Shown: positions 5,171 to 13,640 of the stretch, piece by piece
How positions within the stretch are numbered: position 1 is the stretch's first letter
Layout of the letters: each line of letters begins with the position of its first letter
From: an uncultured Neisseria sp.
Lineage (GTDB): Bacteria; Pseudomonadota; Gammaproteobacteria; Burkholderiales; Neisseriaceae
Direction: 5' to 3'
Assembly: GCA_947097615.1 (NCBI GenBank)
Contig: CAMURX010000006.1
Location: forward strand, 1-19,543
Length of the DNA stretch: 19,543 bases
Program-made: the position numbers and the translations under genes
The notes under the pieces: model-generated
Told to the model about the DNA's origin: nothing
The model's database searches: none
The model's input: the letters and a program-made list of their open reading frames with translations, nothing else

Positions 5171-7048
5171 TCAGTTTTTCTTGGTATGCGCCCAGTCGGC
5201 TGCTTCGCGCTGCCATTCGACTTCGCCGCCGCTAAGCAGTATCTGCATCATGCCGGCGGTTTCGGCGTCAAGTTTGCGCGATTTTTCCATCAGGGCTTCG
5301 TTGGCGAACGGCGGGACTTCGGGGTCGTACAGTTCGGACAGGGTGAACAGGTGGTAGCGGTCGCGGGCGGCGTAGAAGTCGCTCAGTTCTTTTGCCCGAT
5401 CCTGCGATACGCCGAGGCTTTCGAGGGCGATGCGGCCGCTGCGGATGGCGGCGTCGAAGGTTTCGCGCACGATGAAGTCGGCGCCGGCGTGGTGCAGGTT
5501 GTAGGCATGCTGGCGGCCGTGGGCGCGGGCGATAATGGTAAGGTCGGGATAGTGGCGGCGGACAAATTCGACGACTTCGGTGGATTGTTGGTCGTCGCCG
5601 ATGGCAACGATGAGCAGCTTGGCCTTGCCCAGTCCGATGGAGTTGAGCAGCTCGGGGCTGGTGGCATCGCCGTAGTAGGTTTTGCTGCCGTATTTGGTGA
5701 GGCCTTCAACGGTTTCGGCGTGATGGTCGATCACGGTGGTGTGGAAGCCGCAGCTGGTGAGCATGCTGTTGATCTGTTGGCCAAAGCGGCCGTGTCCGAG
5801 CAGGATGATGGGGTTTTCTTCGTGCACTTCGTCGTTTGGACGGCTTTCGTTTTCCGCCGCTATCGCGCGCGGGGCGACGACTTTGTCGTAGAAGATAAAG
5901 AGTAGCGGGGTGAGCAGCATGGACAGGGCGACGACCAAGGAGATGCGGTCGGCCAGAGCCTGCGGCAGCACTCTGCTTTGTTGCGAGATGGAGAGCAGCA
6001 CGAAGCCGAATTCACCGGCCTGCGCGAGGCTGATGGCGAACAGTTTGCCTGCGGCGGAAGGCAGGCGGAAGAGTTTGCCCAAGATAAACAGCACCGCGGC
6101 TTTAACCAGCATGGTGCCTGCGGTCAGCCCCAAAACCAGCAAAAATTCGCGCCCGAGCAGGCCGAAGTTCATGCCTGCGCCGACGGTGATGAAAAACAGG
6201 CCGAGCAGCAGCCCTTTGAAAGGCTCGAGATGGCTTTCCATTTCGTGGCGGTAGGAGCTGTTGGCTAGGGTGACGCCGGCGATGAATGCGCCCAAGGCGG
6301 GCGAGAGGCCGATGAGGGACATCAGGGTGGCGATGCCGACGACGACGGCCAGGGTGAACAGGGTAAACATTTCCCGCAGGCGGGTTTTGCTGATAAAGCG
6401 GAAGGTGGCAGGCACGAGGTAGCGTACGCCTATCACGATGACGGCAATGGCGGCCACGCTGACGAGAGCGGTTACCCAGCCGGGCTGTCCGGCCATGATA
6501 TTGGCCTGTTCGTGTCCGTCGCCACCGCTAACCGCCGCCACACCAAGCAGGGGCAGCAGCGCCAGCATGGGAATGGCCGCGACGTCTTGGAAGAGAAGGA
6601 CGGCAAAACCGGCTTGCCCGCCCGGTGTCGAGAGCAGGTTTTTTTCGTTGAAGGTTTGCAGGACGATGGCGGTAGACGACAGGGCGAGTATGCAGCCGAT
6701 GGCAACGCCGACCTGCCATGTCTGCCCCCAGACAATGGCGATGCCGACGATGGCCGTCAGAGTCAGCCCGACTTGCAGTCCGCCTAAGCCGAACAGTTTG
6801 TGGCGCAGCCGCCAAAGCATCTGCGGCGCGAGCTCCAAGCCGACAAGAAACAGCATCATGACGACGCCGAACTCGGCAACGTGTTGGATGGATTCGGCCT
6901 CTTTGCCGACAAAGCCCAATACCGGGCCGATAAGGATGCCGGCCATCAGGTAGCCCAATACCGAACCGAGGCCAAGCTTCTGCGATATCAATACCGCGCC
7001 GACGGCAAAGGCCATGTAGATAAAGGTGTACAGCAATATTTCAGTCAT
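5171..7048 (-). CDS. KefB/KefC-type CPA2 monovalent cation:proton antiporter
   Basis: 625 residues, ATG at 7046-7048 with a weak ribosome site. The N-terminal ~390 residues form the multi-helix Na+/H+-exchanger-type membrane domain; F153-Q154-D155 in LLFQDVAAIP is the ion-pathway motif of Kef channels, and EPFKGLLLGLFF (275-286) is a Kef signature. A cytoplasmic RCK/TrkA-N domain starts at about 413 with the nucleotide-binding G418-H-G-R-F-G423 and D441 at the end of the second strand, suggesting NAD(H). The role would be potassium efflux in exchange for protons, as in KefB/KefC-mediated protection against electrophiles. No kefF/kefG-like ancillary gene is adjacent, so glutathione gating cannot be judged. 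It lies 66 bases after trpB on the same strand, and a hairpin separates them. Confidence 0.9.
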   Translation of the reverse strand: MTEILLYTFIYMAFAVGAVLISQKLGLGSVLGYLMAGILIGPVLGFVGKEAESIQHVAEFGVVMMLFLVGLELAPQMLWRLRHKLFGLGGLQVGLTLTAIVGIAIVWGQTWQVGVAIGCILALSSTAIVLQTFNEKNLLSTPGGQAGFAVLLFQDVAAIPMLALLPLLGVAAVSGGDGHEQANIMAGQPGWVTALVSVAAIAVIVIGVRYLVPATFRFISKTRLREMFTLFTLAVVVGIATLMSLIGLSPALGAFIAGVTLANSSYRHEMESHLEPFKGLLLGLFFITVGAGMNFGLLGREFLLVLGLTAGTMLVKAAVLFILGKLFRLPSAAGKLFAISLAQAGEFGFVLLSISQQSRVLPQALADRISLVVALSMLLTPLLFIFYDKVVAPRAIAAENESRPNDEVHEENPIILLGHGRFGQQINSMLTSCGFHTTVIDHHAETVEGLTKYGSKTYYGDATSPELLNSIGLGKAKLLIVAIGDDQQSTEVVEFVRRHYPDLTIIARAHGRQHAYNLHHAGADFIVRETFDAAIRSGRIALESLGVSQDRAKELSDFYAARDRYHLFTLSELYDPEVPPFANEALMEKSRKLDAETAGMMQILLSGGEVEWQREAADWAHTKKN

Positions 7049-7075
7049 GGTGTGTTTTGTCTTACGATAAAGAGG

Positions 7076-7113
7076 TTTTCAGACGACCTCCGCTAAGGGA
7101 GGCCGTCTGAAAA
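7076..7113 (-). terminator. DUS-variant hairpin between trpB and the antiporter gene
   Basis: Arms 7076-7091 and 7098-7113 form a 16-bp stem with a 6-base loop. One arm is the exact AG-DUS (7100-7111); the other is TTCAGACGACCT, the inverse of AGGTCGTCTGAA, the AG-mucDUS dialect. The single non-Watson-Crick position is a G-U wobble in minus-strand RNA, the strand of trpB. It begins directly after the trpB stop (7115-7117). The T-tract is weak, so some read-through into the antiporter gene is possible. Confidence 0.65.
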
Positions 7114-7114
7114 A

Positions 7115-8425
<1,311 letters not shown>

Positions 8426-8438
8426 TCAAACCAAGCTA

Positions 8439-10568
8439 TCAGTAACGCAGCGTGCTGCCGACATTATCGACAATGCGCGGAGTAATGAAGATCAGCAGTT
8501 CTTTTTTGCTGTTGTTGCGGGAGCGGTGTTTAAACAGGTTACCCAATACAGGCACATCACCCAGCAATGGAACTTTGTTGACACCATCGGAATTTTCCTC
8601 TTCATAAATACCACCTAAAATCAGAGTACCACCGTCTTCCACCATTGCTCTGGTATTCAAGCGCTTGGTGTCGATACAGGGTTCAGAAGAGCCACAATTA
8701 CGATTTACGGAATCTTTATTTACTTTAATATCCAATATAATTTGACCATCCGGAGTAATATTAGGAGTTACAGTCATACCTAAAACAGCCTTTTTAAAGG
8801 AGGTGGAGGTTGCACCACTGGAAGATGCTTCCTGATAAGGGATTTCCGTACCTGCTTCAATTACAGCCTCTTTACGGTTTTGCGTCAAAACTCTTGGCGA
8901 AGAAATAATTTTAGCCTTATTTTGTGCCTGTTGTGCCGACAATTCCAATGCCAAAGCACCCGATGCAAGCGAATGAACTAAGGCCAAACTTGAAGTAGCC
9001 GCAACCGTCGGAAGATTAATATTTGGATTTAATGTCCAAGTAGGATATCTATCATCAGTTGTTCCATTAGGTTTATAGCTAGGATCATTTCTGGCTCTAA
9101 GCGATTTAGCTAAAGCATTTTTATTCTCTATAGAATTACCCCAATCACTACCCCAGCTGTTCTTACCATTGGATCCTGCATAACCAAACTTAACACCGAG
9201 TTCACGAGAAAAACCATCTGATGCTTCTACAATCCTAGCTTCAACCATAACTTGGCGTGCAGGAACATCTAATTCTTCCAAAATTTTCTCAAATTTTTGT
9301 AGAACTGCAGAGTTATCAGTAATAATTAGCGTATTAGTAGAGGGATCGATTAATGCACTTCCTCTCTTACTTAAAATAGTTCTTCTCTCATCAGAATTAT
9401 CATTCCTGCTGTCATCATCCAATTTCAGAATTTTGCGGAACTCCTCCACATTCTTGTATTTCAATTGGAATGTACGAGAATACAGCGGGCCCAATTCATC
9501 AATTTCACGTTGCTGAGTCAATACTTCTTTGTCTCTAGCCAACAGTTCGGATCTTGGAGCAACATTGATGATATTACCGGAACGACGCATATCCAAACCG
9601 CGAGCCTGCATTACCAAATCAAGAGCCTGATCCCAAGGCACATCCTTCAAAGTGAGAGTCATCTTACCAGTAACGCTGTCACTGGCAACAATATTCATCC
9701 CAGACTCTTTTGCCAAGATCTGCAAGATGGTACGCACATCAACATCCTGGAAATCAAATGAAACCCGATTACCTTTAAAGGATTTTGACTTATTGGATTG
9801 CAAACCATTCACTTCAGCGGAAGTGTTAGGAGAAATTTCTACCGAAATTCGCCCTCCGGATACTTTGTGATTATATGACCAACCACCTTGGTTTTTAATA
9901 ATAACCTGAGTATTGTTGCCAATTCTTTTCATGATTACATTACGAACAGGCGTACCAAAATCGCTTACATCCAGATTGCGTTGAGCCTGAGTCGGTAATG
10001 GATAATTTTTTAAAGTGATCGTAATGCCGCTACTGTTTTGTTTAATATCAGGCTGCCCCTGAAAACCCGGAACAGAAATATCAACAATACCTTCAGACTT
10101 ACCGGATTTTCTGAAATCAACAGTCGAAGCAGAGTTTACAACCTGTTGTTGGGCGGCTTTGACATTTGCCTGCGCACCTACAGATTCATTGATCCGAATC
10201 CAAACTTCATTACCTTTCACTTCAGTTGTATAACGTCCGTTTTTGTTTAAACCGACAACAACTTTAGTCTGACCGTCCGCCTGTTGAGCAGCCACCACCC
10301 GGTTTAATAAGGAATCTTCATATTCCAAAACAGGTTGGGGCAAACCAACACCTGTAGTAGGAAAATTAAGAACAAACTGGGTAGGCAAAGCGCTCGGGGA
10401 CGCAACGGGTAAAACCGCATCCTTATCAAATTTAATTTTAATAATTTTTTGATTATTCGGCATAGAGGAAACATTGATGTTGGTTATATTTCCCGCATAT
10501 GCCGCATGACCAATGAACGACAATCCCAATATTGCAAATATACTATTGATGGTTTTAACTTTATTCAT
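8439..10568 (-). CDS. pilQ: Type IV pilus secretin PilQ
   Basis: 709 residues from the ATG at 10566-10568, which has AAGGGG eight bases upstream; a TTG two codons earlier is too close to that site. PilQ forms the dodecameric outer-membrane pore for pilus extrusion and, in Neisseria, for DNA uptake. A signal peptide ends A-Y-A25. Domains in order: AMIN beta-domains at about 26-130 and 158-250, STN/N0 at 267-338, N1 at 363-437, and secretin from 440, ending with the signature VPLLGDVPVLGNLF and FITPRIV. The linker between the AMIN domains (about 131-148) is short and lacks the PAKQQAAA-type small basic repeats of meningococcal PilQ, which partly explains the shorter length. It is the last gene of pilMNOPQ. 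The gene is AT-rich compared with flanking genes. Confidence 0.97.
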   Translation of the reverse strand: MNKVKTINSIFAILGLSFIGHAAYAGNITNINVSSMPNNQKIIKIKFDKDAVLPVASPSALPTQFVLNFPTTGVGLPQPVLEYEDSLLNRVVAAQQADGQTKVVVGLNKNGRYTTEVKGNEVWIRINESVGAQANVKAAQQQVVNSASTVDFRKSGKSEGIVDISVPGFQGQPDIKQNSSGITITLKNYPLPTQAQRNLDVSDFGTPVRNVIMKRIGNNTQVIIKNQGGWSYNHKVSGGRISVEISPNTSAEVNGLQSNKSKSFKGNRVSFDFQDVDVRTILQILAKESGMNIVASDSVTGKMTLTLKDVPWDQALDLVMQARGLDMRRSGNIINVAPRSELLARDKEVLTQQREIDELGPLYSRTFQLKYKNVEEFRKILKLDDDSRNDNSDERRTILSKRGSALIDPSTNTLIITDNSAVLQKFEKILEELDVPARQVMVEARIVEASDGFSRELGVKFGYAGSNGKNSWGSDWGNSIENKNALAKSLRARNDPSYKPNGTTDDRYPTWTLNPNINLPTVAATSSLALVHSLASGALALELSAQQAQNKAKIISSPRVLTQNRKEAVIEAGTEIPYQEASSSGATSTSFKKAVLGMTVTPNITPDGQIILDIKVNKDSVNRNCGSSEPCIDTKRLNTRAMVEDGGTLILGGIYEEENSDGVNKVPLLGDVPVLGNLFKHRSRNNSKKELLIFITPRIVDNVGSTLRY

Positions 10569-10587
10569 TACCAATACCCCTTAAAAT

Positions 10588-11106
10588 TTAATTTCCTGTT
10601 TTTTCAGAACTACTTAAAATTAACTCTGCAGGACGAAAGGTCCAATTGCCGTTTGCATCCTCAACTAATTCGGTAATCAGGATTGCATCATCCTGAATCT
10701 TGGTTACCTTACCATAATTTTGGCCAATATAATTACCTGGAACAACTGTATAAACATGTCCTTCAACCTCTACAAAAGCAGAAGTAGTTCCAGCTTTCTT
10801 AAAGGAGCCTACATATTTAATACTGTCCAAATTAAACGCCTCCAACACTTCCTTAGGTCGGTTTAAATCTGGCGCATTGACACCCTTTTGATTGGTACTC
10901 AACCGTTTACTATTAAATGCATCCAAAACAGGTTGAATTGCCGGAGTATAAGTCAAAGCAGGAACGCCAATCGGGATCTCCACTGGTTTCACCTTTTTTT
11001 CTGCTTCTTTTTTGGTAGCATCAACCCAAACTCTGAGATCTTCAGGTTCATCATCACACGCAGATAAACATAAAAAAGCGGATAGTAAAATTATTTTCTT
11101 CATCAT
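10588..11106 (-). CDS. pilP: Type IV pilus assembly lipoprotein PilP
   Basis: 172 residues. PilP is an inner-membrane lipoprotein linking the PilN/PilO heterodimer to the periplasmic domains of PilQ. The N-terminus has a lipobox L-S-A-C17 in FLCLSACDDEPEDLRVWV, then a disordered Lys/Glu/Pro linker and a C-terminal beta-sandwich (about 85-165; YVGSFKKAG, VYTVVPGNYIGQNYGKVTKI). Two adjacent ATGs (11104-11106 and 11101-11103) are both possible; AGGG stands six and nine bases before them, so the start is uncertain by one residue. It begins 13 bases after the pilO stop and ends 19 bases before the pilQ ATG, consistent with translation from a single mRNA. Confidence 0.95.
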   Translation of the reverse strand: MMKKIILLSAFLCLSACDDEPEDLRVWVDATKKEAEKKVKPVEIPIGVPALTYTPAIQPVLDAFNSKRLSTNQKGVNAPDLNRPKEVLEAFNLDSIKYVGSFKKAGTTSAFVEVEGHVYTVVPGNYIGQNYGKVTKIQDDAILITELVEDANGNWTFRPAELILSSSEKTGN

Positions 11107-11119
11107 CTATGACCCTATT

Positions 11120-11749
11120 TTAGTTTGCTGCGGACGCAGCGGACGCTGCGCTAGCTTGTTCTGCTGCCAACTCTTCTGCAGGCCGTGCTTTATAAGTATT
11201 TGCAATAGCCTCTAATTTAATTTGCCCTGTTTTGTCTTCTTTGGACATATTCAGCTGGCTCAGTGTAATTATTCGAGATAACCCACCAACATCTCTAGCA
11301 AATTTTGAAATTTGATCATATTGGCCGCTTATTAAAAGTTTATAGGGTAATCTTTGAATAGCGCCATCGTTTACAGGATCAAGTGGAGAAAGCGCACCAA
11401 GCTGCAAATTATTTGTTGAAGCCGCCTGATTCAATTCTTGAATCAAATTAGGTATTTCTTTATCCGTGGGCAATTGTTGCAATAACTGGTTAAAAGACGT
11501 GTGCAACGCAGCCAATTCCGATTTTAAATTCTCTAAATTTGCCGCTTTTATACTTTTTTCCTGATACGATTGTTTTAATTCCTCTTCTTTTGCTTTAGCC
11601 GAATCCAGTTCAGCCAACTGATCTTGGAAAACCACAAAATATCCAATCACAAGTATCACTGCAACCAAAGCAGCAGCGATGCAAATCTTAAATACAAAAT
11701 TCAACTCATGTAAATTTTGCAAATCGATTTTTTGGTTGTTCTTAGCCAT
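11120..11749 (-). CDS. pilO: Type IV pilus alignment protein PilO
   Basis: 209 residues. PilO is an inner-membrane bitopic protein that pairs with PilN and recruits PilP and PilQ. A short cytoplasmic N-terminus is followed by one membrane helix (about 19-41), a heptad-like coiled coil (about 45-95, rich in Lys/Glu/Ala/Leu), and a ferredoxin-like periplasmic core (LPYKLLISGQYDQISKFARDV). The C-terminus is an Ala/Ser-rich tail (AEQASAASAASAAN) encoded partly by a short 9-base tandem duplication. The ATG directly abuts the pilN stop codon (TAAATG), indicating translational coupling. Confidence 0.96.
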   Translation of the reverse strand: MAKNNQKIDLQNLHELNFVFKICIAAALVAVILVIGYFVVFQDQLAELDSAKAKEEELKQSYQEKSIKAANLENLKSELAALHTSFNQLLQQLPTDKEIPNLIQELNQAASTNNLQLGALSPLDPVNDGAIQRLPYKLLISGQYDQISKFARDVGGLSRIITLSQLNMSKEDKTGQIKLEAIANTYKARPAEELAAEQASAASAASAAN

Positions 11750-12391
11750 TTACTTCTCCGTAGCACTTGCACTATTTTGACTTACATCTGAAGCAGAAGA
11801 TGCTGCCTGTTCATTTTCAGATTGTCTTACCGAATCGCCCAATGACGCGGCAGACGGGTTCAAAACTGTTTTAATAACAAATTTCTGACCATTATCCGTC
11901 TTCTCAATTCCAAGAAGTTCTGGTTGATTGAATATCCCTGTTGTCGGCAATGCTCTCATAAACATAGCAATGCGGTTATCACTGGATGCTTTACCAGTAA
12001 TATCATAAGAATCACCATCTTGCGAAGCTATAGAAAGAACATAGGCTCCCTCAGGAAGCAGTTGATTCAATGTATCTATAATGCGGGCACCCTCAAATCT
12101 TTTATTCTGGAGCTCCTCAACCTTCTGTTTCTTAGCTAAGAAATCTGCTTTCTCGGCCTCAAGACTCGCTATTTCTTTAATAGCTTCATCAGTTTTTTGT
12201 ATTTCCTGCTCCAAGAATGTGTTTCTAGCTTCTTGCGAAGAAATAGCCTGATTTAGACCTACAAAAGCCAATCCTGCCAAACCAATCCCGATTAAACCGG
12301 CAGTCATCATCATGACTTTAAACTTCTGCTTTTCCTTTTGGCTTAATTCTTCCCTGTAGGGAAGCAAATTAATTTTAATTAAATCTGTCAT
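11750..12391 (-). CDS. pilN: Type IV pilus alignment protein PilN
   Basis: 213 residues. The cytoplasmic N-terminus contains I7-N-L-L-P-Y-R-E, the conserved peptide that docks into PilM. One membrane helix follows (about 27-48), then a coiled coil (about 55-105; EAEKADFLAKKQKVEEL) and a periplasmic ferredoxin-like domain (about 110-180). The last ~30 residues are Ser/Ala/Gln-rich and probably disordered. Ribosome site AAGGGG lies inside the end of pilM; the ATG is two bases after the pilM stop. Together with PilO it spans the membrane and joins the cytoplasmic PilM ring to PilP-PilQ. Confidence 0.96.
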   Translation of the reverse strand: MTDLIKINLLPYREELSQKEKQKFKVMMMTAGLIGIGLAGLAFVGLNQAISSQEARNTFLEQEIQKTDEAIKEIASLEAEKADFLAKKQKVEELQNKRFEGARIIDTLNQLLPEGAYVLSIASQDGDSYDITGKASSDNRIAMFMRALPTTGIFNQPELLGIEKTDNGQKFVIKTVLNPSAASLGDSVRQSENEQAASSASDVSQNSASATEK

Positions 12392-12393
12392 AA

Positions 12394-13491
12394 TTACAAT
12401 CCCCTTAATGCCAAGCCAAATGCTATTGCCAATTCCGAACCAACTTGCTGCATTTCAGAAGCATCTGCCTTCATCCCAATTGAAACAGAAGTTGTCAGAT
12501 CGACACATTCAGCCGATGTATTTGTTTGAGAAAAAATTGTTTCTGCCAAATTAGCCTGAGTAGAAGCTGATCCGGTAAGGAATATATTCCTTACATTGGC
12601 AAACTGCTCACCCGACTGAGTGGTGTAGTAAAACTGCAAAACACGTTGGACTTCCTGAGCAATTTGGGCATTGAAACGATCAGCCACCTGAATCTGATAA
12701 TCAGCAGGCTTATTTTCACTCTTACGCATAACTTTAGCCTGCTCATCGCTCACCTGATAAGTTCGCTGGATTAACTGACAAAGCTGCTCACCACCCAAAG
12801 CGGATTCTTGCCGATACAGAATTTGACCGTTTTGCAACACCAAGGAAGACATTTCATTCTCTGAAACATGAACGACCATGACTTTGTCAGACAAAAACTC
12901 AGGATTTTGCCTATCCATCCAATAATTAAAAGCATTAGCCTGAGCCAGCACATCCACATCTAACGATTGCAAACTCAAACCAGCGCTATCAAACACTTCT
13001 AGCCTGGGCTCCAGATCTTCTTTTCGCGCAGCAACCACCAGCACCTTCTTACCTGCCGAACCCGTTCCCTCTTGAACAACCCGATAGTCATAATTAACTT
13101 CATTCAAGGGCATCTGCTGCGAGACCTCAAACTCGACAAAATCTGCCAAATCCATATCGGCATCTTTTTCGTTGTAGGTTACAGTTTCTATATTAGCCAG
13201 CGACTGCGGAATGGCGCCGATGATATTGCGGCTATTACCTCCCAGCTGCGTATATGCATGTTGCAAGTACGCTACAAGCTGATCGTAATCCTGAACGATT
13301 GCACCCTTGATGATATTCTTCGGCAACCGGACAATAGAGTAATTATCCAACTGCACTTGATTCAAATTACGCCCCGACAACTGAACGATTTTTACAGCAT
13401 CCTGGGTGATATCAATCCCCACCGACGCACGCGAGGAAAAGCTGGAAGAAGCTTTACCTTTTGTATTTTTTTGACTTTTTGTTAAACGCAT
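12394..13491 (-). CDS. pilM: Type IV pilus assembly protein PilM (actin-like ATPase fold)
   Basis: 365 residues, cytoplasmic. The N-terminal phosphate-1-like motif S-V-G-I-D-I-T-Q-D-A (about 23-32) and QLSGRNLNQVQLDNY identify the PilM/FtsA-like actin fold; AIPQSLANIETV, FVEFEVSQQMPLNEVNYDYRV and NIFLTGSAS are further PilM markers. It binds the N-terminal peptide of PilN and couples the pilus motor ATPases to the alignment complex. The ATG at 13489-13491 follows AGGGA. First gene of the operon, divergent from ponA across 149 bases. Near its 5' end the composition starts to become GC-richer. Confidence 0.96.
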   Translation of the reverse strand: MRLTKSQKNTKGKASSSFSSRASVGIDITQDAVKIVQLSGRNLNQVQLDNYSIVRLPKNIIKGAIVQDYDQLVAYLQHAYTQLGGNSRNIIGAIPQSLANIETVTYNEKDADMDLADFVEFEVSQQMPLNEVNYDYRVVQEGTGSAGKKVLVVAARKEDLEPRLEVFDSAGLSLQSLDVDVLAQANAFNYWMDRQNPEFLSDKVMVVHVSENEMSSLVLQNGQILYRQESALGGEQLCQLIQRTYQVSDEQAKVMRKSENKPADYQIQVADRFNAQIAQEVQRVLQFYYTTQSGEQFANVRNIFLTGSASTQANLAETIFSQTNTSAECVDLTTSVSIGMKADASEMQQVGSELAIAFGLALRGL

Positions 13492-13640
13492 AACTCATTT
13501 CCCTGCCAAATAATATTGGTTACAATATCGGCTTCCGTAAGCGGTTGATAAGAAGGAGCGGCAATAAAATTACCGCCCTGTTTAAACGTTAAGACCATTT
13601 TACTTTATTTAATACCCTTTGGGGTAAATATTACTTAGTC
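13492..13640. promoter_or_regulatory. Divergent pilM-ponA promoter region
   Basis: 149 AT-rich bases must carry the promoters of the pil operon (leftward) and ponA (rightward). A 6-bp inverted repeat ATATTG-GTTA-CAATAT lies at 13513-13528, 22 bases from the pilM ATG, and a short TACCC-TTTG-GGGTA dyad at 13613-13626 just before ponA. I see no well-spaced consensus -35/-10 pair, so exact promoters are not assigned. No uptake sequence is present. Confidence 0.5.

Noticed and set aside
5048..5905. Plus-strand open frame opposite the Kef-type antiporter's C-terminal half
   Set aside because: Runs through a DUS terminator at its start and mirrors the antiporter codons; no family resemblance.
11123..11160. 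Short 9-base tandem repeat at the 3' end of pilO as a phase-variable tract
   Set aside because: The unit is a multiple of three and present about twice, so changes would only lengthen the Ala/Ser tail; no homopolymer able to shift the frame is present.
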